Source of the DNA: a virus
Length of the DNA stretch: 64,000 nt
Strand: one strand, 5' to 3'
Virus record (IMG/VR): IMGVR_UViG_3300046534_001193
Location: 1-64,000 of that record
Numbering within the stretch: the stretch's first letter is position 1; the number at the start of each line of letters is the position of its first letter. A program made the position numbers and the translations under genes. Below the pieces are notes generated by a model. That model had not been told where the DNA came from and searched no databases. It saw only the letters and a program-made list of their open reading frames with translations. This document shows positions 13,231-20,253 of the stretch, in pieces.

Positions 13231-13244
13231 GCGGGTAAAACAGG

Positions 13245-13418
13245 CTAGTTCTTAGCCTTCAGGTTATTGAGCCGTCTAACCTCGCGTTTGATGACATCGC
13301 GCTCAAAAGGTGAAACTACTGGAGTTTCTATAAACCTTAAATATCTCAATAGATCTTTCGGGCTACGTGTTGCTAGTTGTACGACGTTTTGAGCCACGAT
13401 GCTGGTAAATTGTGTCAT
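13245..13418 (-). CDS. Hypothetical small basic protein
   Basis: 57 residues, ATG 13418 to TAG 13245-13247. Begins MTQFTSIVAQNVVQLATRSP and ends with a basic helix (FERDVIKREVRRLNNLKAKN). The first codons (atgacacaatt) nearly match those of the 12760 gene (atgacgcaaatt). Two bases after the stop of the upstream gene. Function unknown. Confidence 0.55.
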   Translation of the reverse strand: MTQFTSIVAQNVVQLATRSPKDLLRYLRFIETPVVSPFERDVIKREVRRLNNLKAKN

Positions 13419-13420
13419 TG

Positions 13421-13645
13421 CTATAGGTCCCCTTCGTTAACGGCGCAAAAATAGTAATCCGCGCCATAGTCATAGTAAATATCCAATGTACCATCTTCGA
13501 CCGTATCGATTAGCCTGCTATGGGTCGGGCGTGTTTGGCTAGTTATATCAGCTTCATAATACACCTCAGTTAGCCATTCAATGGCTTCAGCTTCATCCCA
13601 TTGCGTGCCTGTTATAACGTCATAGATTTTAATAGCATTGGTCAT
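13421..13645 (-). CDS. Hypothetical acidic protein
   Basis: 74 residues, strongly acidic and Tyr-rich (DGTLDIYYDYGADYYFCAVN). Acidic small proteins of this kind are sometimes DNA mimics, but nothing here proves it. Leader gcgagagaataaaATG, shared with the genes at 13888 and 14198. Confidence 0.6.
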   Translation of the reverse strand: MTNAIKIYDVITGTQWDEAEAIEWLTEVYYEADITSQTRPTHSRLIDTVEDGTLDIYYDYGADYYFCAVNEGDL

Positions 13646-13681
13646 TTTATTCTCTCGCTTGTGAGTGTCGGTTTGTACCGC

Positions 13682-13709
13682 TTTAAGGTCTCAATATCTG
13701 GACCTTAAA
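13682..13709 (-). repeat. Intergenic hairpin, class 2
   Basis: tttaaggtc (13682-13690) and gaccttaaa (13701-13709), 10-base loop tcaatatctg. Flanks ggtttgtac on the left and aaactaac on the right are shared with 15133-15159, while the arms differ by compensatory changes. Lies between the starts of one cassette and the stop of the next. Confidence 0.65.
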
Positions 13710-13723
13710 ACGCTAGAAACTAA

Positions 13724-13888
13724 CTAACTGGCAGTTTTAGGTGCTTGGTGCCCATTGGCCTCGACCCACATGTTAAATATATCGGCTTCAATATCTTCGA
13801 AATAGCTGTTGCCATCAAAAAATACTCTCATATATTTAACATTGTTGTGATCATAGACAGTTTTTGTACTTTCGATTTTCTTGGCCAT
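13724..13888 (-). CDS. Hypothetical small protein
   Basis: 54 residues, ATG 13888 to TAG 13724-13726. MAKKIESTKTVYDHNNVKY, then FFDGNSYFEDIEADIFNMW. Strand-strand-helix look. Leader ctgagagaataaaATG. Too short for a 60-residue cut-off but with a leader identical to its neighbours. Confidence 0.6.
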   Translation of the reverse strand: MAKKIESTKTVYDHNNVKYMRVFFDGNSYFEDIEADIFNMWVEANGHQAPKTAS

Positions 13889-13901
13889 TTTATTCTCTCA
13901 G

Positions 13902-14198
13902 TTATTTTACTAATTGTTTAAGCGCTTCGTTAACTTCTCTCATTTCTTGCCCATAGTCGTATTCGCCTATCAAATCGATGGTGCCGAAAGAATACCACCA
14001 ACCTTCGGGTCGTTTAGTGGCTAACAATAAAACCTTATGCTTAGTTATCACGCCTACTTTGGTTTTTTGCATATCCATTAGCTTAATTTGATTTTTTAAA
14101 GGCTTGTAATATCCGACACAAGTCGAGCCAGTATTGAATAGCGAGTTAATAAACTCTTTATTGTTCAGGGCGAATTGTTTACCGTTTAGCGTGATCAT
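13902..14198 (-). CDS. Hypothetical protein
   Basis: 98 residues, MITLNGKQFALNNKEFINSL onward, with beta-rich middle and a C-terminal helix (MREVNEALKQLVK). The pattern is that of small conserved phage proteins without assigned function. Leader ctgagagaataaaATG. Confidence 0.6.
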   Translation of the reverse strand: MITLNGKQFALNNKEFINSLFNTGSTCVGYYKPLKNQIKLMDMQKTKVGVITKHKVLLLATKRPEGWWYSFGTIDLIGEYDYGQEMREVNEALKQLVK

Positions 14199-14231
14199 TT
14201 TATTCTCTCAGTTACATGCAAATCGCATTAT

Positions 14232-14257
14232 AAAGAGACCGCGTTAACAGTCTCTTT
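14232..14257 (-). repeat. Intergenic hairpin, class 1 copy A
   Basis: aaagagac (14232-14239), 10-base loop, gtctcttt (14250-14257). Flanked by aatcgcattat and taatgagatc exactly as in copy B (14673-14698). The arms differ from copy B at three positions, each with the matching change in the other arm. Not a standard terminator: no long T-run. Confidence 0.75.
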
Positions 14258-14274
14258 TAATGAGATCTACAGGG

Positions 14275-14622
14275 CTATTGCTCGGCTTTGAAATGTTTAC
14301 CTACATAGCAATACTGGTTATATTGCAGCTCGTGTATTAAACCGTCCTTACACCAATTGTCTGTAATATTGTTAAAATCTTGAGTAAATGCCGTGTAATC
14401 CTCGCCATAGTCCGCGTCCATTTCTTCTAACATTTCGTCATATCTTTCTGATAGCGCACCTTCGCTATCGATACAATTATTGTCACCCGCCCATTGTTCT
14501 ACGGCTTCCAGTTCTGAAACGTTTAGAAATTTCAATATGTGGGCCGCGACTAGAGAATCCTCGCTATTTTCTAGCAATTCCAAGGCGTACTCTTTCGCGT
14601 CGTAGTTATTGAAGTCTGACAT
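14275..14622 (-). CDS. Hypothetical acidic protein
   Basis: 115 residues, acidic (LSERYDEMLEEMDADYGEDY) and helical. No motif recognised. Overall charge and size resemble DNA-mimic type proteins, which is only a guess. Bracketed by class 1 hairpins on both sides. Confidence 0.6.
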   Translation of the reverse strand: MSDFNNYDAKEYALELLENSEDSLVAAHILKFLNVSELEAVEQWAGDNNCIDSEGALSERYDEMLEEMDADYGEDYTAFTQDFNNITDNWCKDGLIHELQYNQYCYVGKHFKAEQ

Positions 14623-14672
14623 AATAATATTCTCTATCGATTGTAAGTTGATTCAATGCGAAATCGCATTAT

Positions 14673-14698
14673 ATAGCGGCCAGTCTATTAGCCGCTAT
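14673..14698 (-). repeat. Intergenic hairpin, class 1 copy B
   Basis: atagcggc (14673-14680), 10-base loop, gccgctat (14691-14698). Flanks aatcgcattat and taatgagatc identical to copy A; the loop is unrelated. The left flank also forms aatgcga-aa-tcgcatt, a second small palindrome. Confidence 0.75.
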
Positions 14699-14715
14699 TA
14701 ATGAGATCCAAAAGG

Positions 14716-15096
14716 CTAGTGAGTTTTAGGCACCTTATAACCGTCGAACAATTGAACAATTTTAGCGGCCATAAAATTGAAATAGTTTTCAACTATTCGT
14801 TGCGCTTGCTTCTCGGTATGATCCGGTTCTAGTCCGCCTGTTTCGATGGCTAGCGTGATAACATCACAATTCATGTATGGCAGTGCAACAGCACTGGGGA
14901 GGCCTTGGAGCCATTCCCTGATTGCACCTTGAAGGCCATAGCGCGCAATATGGAAACCATATTCTGATAAGAAGGTATCATGCAAGAATTTTACTTTTTC
15001 CGGTATTGTTTCGGGATCTTGTTGGTAACCGTCGGCGGTTATGTTGGCGATTATATAGCGCTTGATTGACTGGTCCATTTCACTTGATTTACTCAT
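14716..15096 (-). CDS. Hypothetical protein
   Basis: 126 residues, helical throughout: QSIKRYIIANITADGYQQ, ETIPEKVKFLHDTFLSEYGF, QGAIREWLQGLPSAV. The 'IREWLQGLP' segment is of a type common in phage accessory genes. No function assigned. Confidence 0.6.
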   Translation of the reverse strand: MSKSSEMDQSIKRYIIANITADGYQQDPETIPEKVKFLHDTFLSEYGFHIARYGLQGAIREWLQGLPSAVALPYMNCDVITLAIETGGLEPDHTEKQAQRIVENYFNFMAAKIVQLFDGYKVPKTH

Positions 15097-15132
15097 AATA
15101 TTCTCTTTTATTGCGTGGTTGGTTTGTACTGG

Positions 15133-15159
15133 CTTAAACTCTCAATGTGAAAGTTTAAG
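15133..15159 (-). repeat. Intergenic hairpin, class 2
   Basis: cttaaact (15133-15140) and agtttaag (15152-15159), loop ctcaatgtgaa. Flanks ggtttgtac and aaactaac match the copy at 13682-13709, with three compensated differences in the arms. Confidence 0.65.
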
Positions 15160-15169
15160 ACGGTTAAAA

Positions 15170-15490
15170 CTAACGGTTATCAGGTAACAAGCTCTCAAGC
15201 TCGTTCACTATTTCAGCGTGCAATTCATCGATATCCGTATCTGCTAGTATGCTAGTAACTGCCCAATGCCGGAATCGATAGCAGGCACCCTCGAAACTAT
15301 TGTGACCAGTTTGAAAGGCCCATTCAGTGCCGTTGTCGTTGGTGGCGACGGTCAGCTCCATATAAGAAACTTCGTCGTCTTCATCATCGTTATCGATTCT
15401 GGCTTGTTCGGCGTATTTTTTCCAGTCTGCCAAGTTAGCAGTGATAAAGGCTTTGAGGTCTTGCTTGACTTCTTTTGTTAGCGTTTGCAT
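15170..15490 (-). CDS. Hypothetical acidic protein
   Basis: 106 residues. LTKEVKQDLKAFITANLADW helix, then an acidic loop (DNDDEDDEVSYMELTV) and WAFQTGHNSFEGACYRFRHW. Similar acidic 'WAFQTGDNSYTG' style phage proteins exist without a known role. Leader before ATG is short (aatcggacaaactaaa). Confidence 0.6.
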   Translation of the reverse strand: MQTLTKEVKQDLKAFITANLADWKKYAEQARIDNDDEDDEVSYMELTVATNDNGTEWAFQTGHNSFEGACYRFRHWAVTSILADTDIDELHAEIVNELESLLPDNR

Positions 15491-15520
15491 TTTAGTTTGT
15501 CCGATTGAGGGATTAAAAGT

Positions 15521-15724
15521 CTAACGATTAGAATGGTAGCTAGCGTCGGCATGGTTAGCACCTTCACCGCGTCGCATGGTGTACTCAGTGTAATCCCTGG
15601 CGCTATGGGTAGCCACTTGCGTGTCGATGCACGCGCCGTCATTTTCAAACATTAGGGCGCGAGCTGGTTCTATGTTCAAGAATGAGGCGAGGATAACGCC
15701 GTTTAATTTAACGTGGTAAGTCAT
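15521..15724 (-). CDS. Hypothetical small protein
   Basis: 67 residues, MTYHVKLNGVILASFLNIEP onward. First leftward gene next to the divergent control region. C-terminus EGANHADASYHSNR. Function unknown. Confidence 0.55.
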   Translation of the reverse strand: MTYHVKLNGVILASFLNIEPARALMFENDGACIDTQVATHSARDYTEYTMRRGEGANHADASYHSNR

Positions 15725-15753
15725 TTGATTAGCCTTTTTTTGAATGTGAGCGA

Positions 15754-15782
15754 ATTATAATATTAATGGGGGGGTGACACAA
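15754..15782 (-). promoter_or_regulatory. Possible leftward promoter
   Basis: TATAAT on the minus strand at 15754-15759 with TTGTGT 17 bp upstream (15777-15782). The spacer holds a run of C similar to the GTCAGTCCC family. It would start the leftward cassette block at 15724. Confidence 0.45.
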
Positions 15783-15925
15783 GCGAATTAAACCATTTAA
15801 TCAAAATAATTAGATGACACCGACAAGTAACCAGGCTACCCCCACCCCCAATTTACAAAAGATTAATTCGGAGATCGGCCCACATAGTCCCCCCGCGAAA
15901 ATTTCTAATTTCCAGTTTCTACTTG

Positions 15926-15954
15926 TTGACAAATGCTAAAAGTCCGATTAATAT
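15926..15954 (+). promoter_or_regulatory. Rightward sigma70-like promoter
   Basis: TTGACA (15926-15931), 17-bp spacer, TAATAT (15949-15954), 45 bp before the ATG at 16000. The first rightward promoter, divergent from the leftward block; embedded in the recurring motif ACTTGTTGACAA. Confidence 0.65.
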
Positions 15955-15999
15955 AAATCCACCAAGACAAAGTAATCGACGAAGACAGAGGAAAATACC

Positions 16000-16356
16000 A
16001 TGAAAAAAGTAGACTGCACTTTCAATTTAAGCTTCTCTACCAAGGATGCCGATAAACTCCCAGCGCCTAGACTAATGAAGCAACACTTAGAAACGGTATT
16101 TGGCCATGCATTAGATAAATACTTGGATAACCGAGACGTAGAAGGCGAGGAAGTGCATCTAATTCTAGGCGACGAGCTGACCATTGAAGATGAAGAAGAT
16201 GGAGAAGATGAAGACATGCAAGACCCATCAATATGTCCACACGGATCACTATGGTCGAGATGCAAAGAGCCTGAATGCCATGAAGAAATGTGTCGCGTAG
16301 AAGCTGAAGCGTATTGCCCTCACGGTACTTTAGCTGGCTGCCCTAAGTGTTCTTAA
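16000..16356 (+). CDS. Acidic protein with CPHG zinc motifs
   Basis: 118 residues, SD GAGGAAAATACC before ATG. An acidic run (IEDEEDGEDEDMQD, about 66-80) is followed by a Cys/His-rich tail: ICPHGSLWSRCKEPECHEEMC and YCPHGTLAGCPKCS. The two CPHG repeats with CxxC partners suggest one or two zinc sites. First gene of the rightward block. Function unknown. Confidence 0.65.
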   Translation: MKKVDCTFNLSFSTKDADKLPAPRLMKQHLETVFGHALDKYLDNRDVEGEEVHLILGDELTIEDEEDGEDEDMQDPSICPHGSLWSRCKEPECHEEMCRVEAEAYCPHGTLAGCPKCS

Positions 16357-16369
16357 CTAGGAAAATAAA

Positions 16370-16618
16370 ATGATCAAATTGAATGAACAAGAAGTATCGA
16401 TTTTAGGTATGCCGTGTTTCAGATGTGCAGGCATAGCAAAACTGCTAATAGAAGCAGAAGTTTACGAAAATAAAGCCCAAAAAGCGGAATATGAACAGGC
16501 TGTTTTCATGCATTGGGCTATGACCTTGTACAAAGAGCACGGCGAAAATTGGAGGGAGGAAGCTTCAAAAATTTTAAAAGTTTACGGTAACAAAACTCAA
16601 CCAGGAAAAATAAAATGA
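16370..16618 (+). CDS. Hypothetical small protein
   Basis: 82 residues. It opens with a LNEQEVSILGMPCFRCAG segment holding a CxxC and continues as a helix (AEVYENKAQKAEYEQAVFMH). Ends overlapping the next gene by ATGA. Function unknown; CxxC may bind metal. Confidence 0.6.
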   Translation: MIKLNEQEVSILGMPCFRCAGIAKLLIEAEVYENKAQKAEYEQAVFMHWAMTLYKEHGENWREEASKILKVYGNKTQPGKIK

Positions 16619-17388
16619 TAACTACCGACCAATTATACGAAGTAAACAAGCTATATGCAGTCAGAAAAGACCACACCAACTTTTTAGACAGCTTAGACCC
16701 CAAATATCTCAAACGTAAAGTTGGGATTGTTGATGCAAACACCGCTGAACCGAAGATTACCGACGAATCCGTCTATTTTCACAGGTATTTTGAAGACCTC
16801 GAAGCCGAACTAACCGAAGTAGTCAAAGCTAAGCTAGTTGCAGAAATAGCTAAAATAAACCTAAAAATAGCCGTTTACATAGGCGATGAGCCGGTTGTTG
16901 ACTATGAATCAGCCTTACGCAGCCAAAATTTAAAAGAACTTGCAGAAGATCGTATTATTCGCACGACTAGTGCCCAAGACGCCTTAAAGCAGAGCAATCT
17001 TCGCTGGGTACGCCTTGAAAACGGTAATTGGACGCGGCTGCCTGAAGATGAGGCTGCTGCCACACCTAAAGAAGAGGCAATCGACGAGCCTGATAAGAAG
17101 CCAAAGTCTGTTACTCACAAATGGGAGCAGTTTGAAGCTTCTGGCCCGCCATTGCCTGTATTCTTCACGGAAGACATGGCAATCGAGCCGCCTAGTTTTG
17201 CTACTACGGTCGACGGTTCTATCTATGTAGGCCCTACTAACCCGTTTGCTTTGTCTGGAGTCACTAACAACCCTACAAAATCGAATAGCGAGCCACAATT
17301 GTCTAGCTCGTACACGCCAAGTGCTGAAAAGATGGCCAGTTTTGACACTGTGAGCGATGTTGATCTTATATGGCCAGAAGACGAATAA
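16615..17388 (+). CDS. Hypothetical protein with disordered C-terminus
   Basis: 257 residues. The N-terminal ~140 are helical (LEAELTEVVKAKLVAEIAKI); the rest is Pro/Ser/Asn-rich and probably disordered (EAAATPKEEAIDEPDKKPKS, TNNPTKSNSEPQLSSSYTPS). Coupled to the upstream gene. Last gene before the terminator and tRNAs. Function unknown. Confidence 0.6.
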   Translation: MITTDQLYEVNKLYAVRKDHTNFLDSLDPKYLKRKVGIVDANTAEPKITDESVYFHRYFEDLEAELTEVVKAKLVAEIAKINLKIAVYIGDEPVVDYESALRSQNLKELAEDRIIRTTSAQDALKQSNLRWVRLENGNWTRLPEDEAAATPKEEAIDEPDKKPKSVTHKWEQFEASGPPLPVFFTEDMAIEPPSFATTVDGSIYVGPTNPFALSGVTNNPTKSNSEPQLSSSYTPSAEKMASFDTVSDVDLIWPEDE

Positions 17389-17417
17389 CCACCAATAAAC
17401 TTCCCTACTAAACTAAA

Positions 17418-17495
17418 ATGACTTACAATACAGACTATGAAAAAGATACTCCCGACAAGCACTACAATTCATCAGCCAATTCTCCCTGGAGGTGA
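17418..17495 (+). CDS. Possible 25-residue peptide
   Basis: ATG 17418 to TGA 17493-17495, starting MTYNTDYEKDTPDKHYNSS. Composition looks protein-like, but no good SD is present (aactaaa). It lies between the 257-residue gene and the strong terminator. Confidence 0.3.
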   Translation: MTYNTDYEKDTPDKHYNSSANSPWR

Positions 17496-17537
17496 TCTTC
17501 TGTAAGTAGTAAGACCTATTACGACTAGAAGAAAATT

Positions 17538-17569
17538 AGCCTCCACTGCGCAAGTATTGGAGGCTTTTT
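17538..17569 (+). terminator. Rho-independent terminator
   Basis: agcctcc, 14-base loop, ggaggct, then TTTTT. Ends the three-gene rightward unit just before the tRNA genes. Confidence 0.85.
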
Positions 17570-17583
17570 CATGTGTAAAATAT

Positions 17584-17660
17584 CTGAGTGTAGGCTAGTT
17601 TGGTAAGTCACCTGTCTTGGACACTGGAGATCGTCGGTTCGAGTCCGACCACTCAGACCA
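17584..17660 (+). tRNA. tRNA-Pro (anticodon TGG)
   Basis: 77 bases with encoded CCA. Acceptor ctgagtg/cactcag, A73. D-stem ggct/agtc with loop agtttggta. Anticodon arm cctgt-cttggac-actgg, giving TGG, with a T-T mismatch in the stem. T-arm gtcgg-ttcgagt-ccgac. C1-G72 and A73 fit bacterial tRNA-Pro identity. The mismatch lowers certainty about strength, not about identity. Confidence 0.8.
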
Positions 17661-17673
17661 ATTTCAAAGTAGA

Positions 17674-17756
17674 GCGCGGCTGGTTAATGCAAATTGGCAC
17701 AGCTACTAGATTTAGAATCTAGACCATTCTTGGTTCGAGTCCGAGGCCGCGTACCA
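17674..17756 (+). tRNA. tRNA-Leu-like (anticodon TAG), unusual shape
   Basis: 83 bases with encoded CCA. Acceptor gcgcggc/gccgcgt (G1-T72 wobble), A73. Anticodon arm ctaga-tttagaa-tctag, anticodon TAG (reads CUN Leu). T-arm cttgg-ttcgagt-ccgag. The region between acceptor and anticodon arm is 25 bases with a large D-loop containing ttgg. The variable region is only 6 bases (accatt), whereas bacterial tRNA-Leu normally has a long variable arm. Confidence 0.7.
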
Positions 17757-17816
17757 ACCTTTTGACAAAGCTCACTTTCCCCGCTAGACTACAGGAAACC
17801 TTTAATGAGCTAGATT

Positions 17817-18236
17817 GTGACTAACCCTTTTGAAGACGCCGCCAATGCCCAGCCCTTTTACGACCCTAAGATTGGGGAAGACGGTGAAAGGTTGTACACT
17901 GAGAAAGATTACGCGGACGCTAAGAAAAATCGCATAGATGCGGCTATCACCCTCGATCTCCGTGATCTGGTAGAGGGAGTTGCGCATCAGCTCAATGCCA
18001 TACAGCAGCATTACTTTTTACCTAGCGGTAAGCCTAAGGAGACGACCGATGCGTCAGCTATCAGCAGCTATATGCGCACGAACTTGCAGCTTTTAGGTAT
18101 GTTGCAGAAATTTGAAGACGCATTATCCACCGATGCGGATGTCCGTAAGATTGAAATAGCCTTAGAAATGACCTTTGAGGACATGCAAGTGCCCGATTTT
18201 CAAGAAACTTTTAAAAAATACTTAGAGCAGCAGTAA
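17817..18236 (+). CDS. Hypothetical protein, possible small terminase component
   Basis: 139 residues from a GTG at 17817; no strong SD. Helical with LRDLVEGVAHQLNAIQQHY and a long C-terminal helix. The stop overlaps the next ATG (TAATG). The position just before the large terminase suggests packaging, but there is no sequence proof; the next gene, with its HTH, is an equally good candidate. Confidence 0.55.
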   Translation: MTNPFEDAANAQPFYDPKIGEDGERLYTEKDYADAKKNRIDAAITLDLRDLVEGVAHQLNAIQQHYFLPSGKPKETTDASAISSYMRTNLQLLGMLQKFEDALSTDADVRKIEIALEMTFEDMQVPDFQETFKKYLEQQ

Positions 18237-18451
18237 TGAAGAATTACAAAATAGGATCTGAGATTTTATCGCTGTCTGGTTGGGCTGATAAAATGGGTGT
18301 TTCCCGAGCCGGAATGTCGAAGCGGATAGCCAAACTTGAAAGAGATACGTCCCTGTCTGAGCGAGAAAAGGAACGCCAAATAAATAAAGAGCTGCAGCGG
18401 CCTAAGAGTCAGGGCAGACGGGCGGATACTAACGCCTCAAGTGCTAAATAG
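18236..18451 (+). CDS. Helix-turn-helix protein, candidate small terminase subunit
   Basis: 71 residues. The segment LSLSGWADKMGVSRAGMSKR (about 11-30) looks like a helix-turn-helix, followed by a very basic helix (AKLERDTSLSEREKERQINK). Small terminase subunits of the GpA class (Nu1-like) begin with such an HTH to bind cos or pac. The gene abuts the large terminase (stop TAG followed directly by ATG). A transcription regulator is the alternative. Confidence 0.55.
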   Translation: MKNYKIGSEILSLSGWADKMGVSRAGMSKRIAKLERDTSLSEREKERQINKELQRPKSQGRRADTNASSAK

Positions 18452-20200
18452 ATGGCCTTATCACCCAAGTTGCAAGGATTCTCTGATCGAGTAGCCGCTA
18501 TCGCCGACAGATCCACAGCAATGACTCGATTGTCTGAATGGATGCAGAAAAACCTTAGGCTAAACGGCCGGCCGTACAATTTTAACAAGCACGAGATGCA
18601 ACGAGCTATTGCGGAAGACCAGCACCCGCACAAAGCGGTTAAGAAGTGCTCACAGGTTGGGCTTACTGAGCTATCGCTTAGAACAGCTGCAGCGTTGGCA
18701 GCGGTTACTCGTTCTCGCATAATCTATGTGTTTCCTTCAGCTACTTTCTCTCAAAAAGTGTCAGCTGACCGTTTTTTACCTATTGTTAAGGATTCTCCAA
18801 CGCTTTCGGCTATGCAGCACAATGAGGTTAAGTCCTCAGCGATGCGCAAACTAGGCAATAGCACAGTTTACTTCGTAGGTGCCTCAGGCACGACTCAGGC
18901 AATATCAATACCGGCCACTCATCTAATAATTGACGAAGAAGACTTCTGCGATATGGTTGTGCTTGGGCAGTTTAACGCTCGTCTTCGACATGCAGAAGAA
19001 GACCCAAAAACAGGGCTTAGGGGCGTCCGTCAGCGGTTCTCTACGCCGACTATTCCTAACTACGGCGTCAGCAGGCATTTTAATAACTCTGACCAGAAAT
19101 CGTACACTGTGAAGTGCTCAAAGTGCAATACGACTCAGGTTCCAGATTATTACAACGACTTCGTAGTGCCTGGCTATGATGGTGCCATGGCTATGTTTGG
19201 TAAGGCCGATTTAAATAACCCTAAATTCCAAGTGGATAAGACTTATATCAAGTGCAATAAATGTGGTCAAGACTTGTGGAAAGATTTAATCGATCCGTCT
19301 AGGCGGGCGTGGGTGGCTAAATACCCTGACCGAATAATGATGTCTGGTTACCAAGTATCACCGATCGACGTGCCTGAGTATAACAAGGCTGCTGCCATAG
19401 TTAGGCAGTTGGAAGATTTTACTACTCAAGACCATAGAAACTTTGTCTTAGGCAAAGAGCACGAAGATACCAACAATTCTTTCTTGCAGTCGGTATTTAA
19501 GAACTGCACTGACGCTTTATTTCTATCATTGTCGGAGGCTAAGCAAACTACTTTATCAGGCATAATAATGGGAGTCGACATTGGCAAAGTGTCTCATTAC
19601 ATGATAGGTAAACGGCCAGAAGTAGGTGGTAAGCGTATTGACATAATTGCTATTGGAACGATATCGATTAATAACGGTACGTTGGCCGAGCAGCTTCAAG
19701 TGCTTATAGATGGCTACAATATTCATTTGACAGTATTGGATGCGGGGCCAGATTTTAGTACGCCTCAGACTTTGATAGCCGATAACTTGCATGGCTCTGT
19801 GTATGGCTGTGAGTATTACCGTAAGGTGTCGGCTTCTTACAGCAACGTTATGCCAGACCCTGAAACAGGCGTAGTCAAGGCTGACCGCTCAGGCACCTTA
19901 ACGGATGCTATGAGGGCGCACAACTCTGGTCATTTTCGTTATCCTGCGGCGCAAGTCGAAGAAGTCAAAGAAGTTAAATTACACTTGGAAGAGACTAAGA
20001 AAGTCACCAAGGTTGGCGAGATGGGTGATTCTTCTAGTTTCCCCAAAACAGGCAAAGCCGACCACTACGCGCATGCGCTTAACTACCTAAAGATCGCGGA
20101 TGAAATTGCGCATGAGCACTCTACAAACTTGAAAGGTGTACCCGCCATGCCTAGTATCACTTGCGTAGTGATCGGCAGCGGAAGAGCCAAGCGCTCTTGA
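18452..20200 (+). CDS. Terminase large subunit, GpA family
   Basis: 582 residues. ATP-driven DNA packaging motor and nuclease acting at the portal. Walker A-like KCSQVGLTE (about 64-72) is the deviant form typical of the lambda GpA family; Walker B is HLIIDEED (about 156-163). A zinc-finger-like insert CSKCNTTQ...CNKCGQ lies near 220-275. The nuclease part begins at IIMGVDIGKVSHY (about 373), with MGVDIG as the first acidic motif, VLDAGPD as a second, and KADHYAHALNY near the end. Length is a little below lambda GpA (641). Confidence 0.92.
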   Translation: MALSPKLQGFSDRVAAIADRSTAMTRLSEWMQKNLRLNGRPYNFNKHEMQRAIAEDQHPHKAVKKCSQVGLTELSLRTAAALAAVTRSRIIYVFPSATFSQKVSADRFLPIVKDSPTLSAMQHNEVKSSAMRKLGNSTVYFVGASGTTQAISIPATHLIIDEEDFCDMVVLGQFNARLRHAEEDPKTGLRGVRQRFSTPTIPNYGVSRHFNNSDQKSYTVKCSKCNTTQVPDYYNDFVVPGYDGAMAMFGKADLNNPKFQVDKTYIKCNKCGQDLWKDLIDPSRRAWVAKYPDRIMMSGYQVSPIDVPEYNKAAAIVRQLEDFTTQDHRNFVLGKEHEDTNNSFLQSVFKNCTDALFLSLSEAKQTTLSGIIMGVDIGKVSHYMIGKRPEVGGKRIDIIAIGTISINNGTLAEQLQVLIDGYNIHLTVLDAGPDFSTPQTLIADNLHGSVYGCEYYRKVSASYSNVMPDPETGVVKADRSGTLTDAMRAHNSGHFRYPAAQVEEVKEVKLHLEETKKVTKVGEMGDSSSFPKTGKADHYAHALNYLKIADEIAHEHSTNLKGVPAMPSITCVVIGSGRAKRS

Positions 20201-20253
20201 CTTTAGGCGCTCAGTAATTGATCATACTAACAATTCGCTTACCTGACAGATAA

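Noticed and set aside
17389-17816. cos site before the small terminase gene
   Set aside because: A GpA-type terminase makes a cos site likely near here, but no cohesive-end sequence can be recognised without genome ends; nothing assigned.
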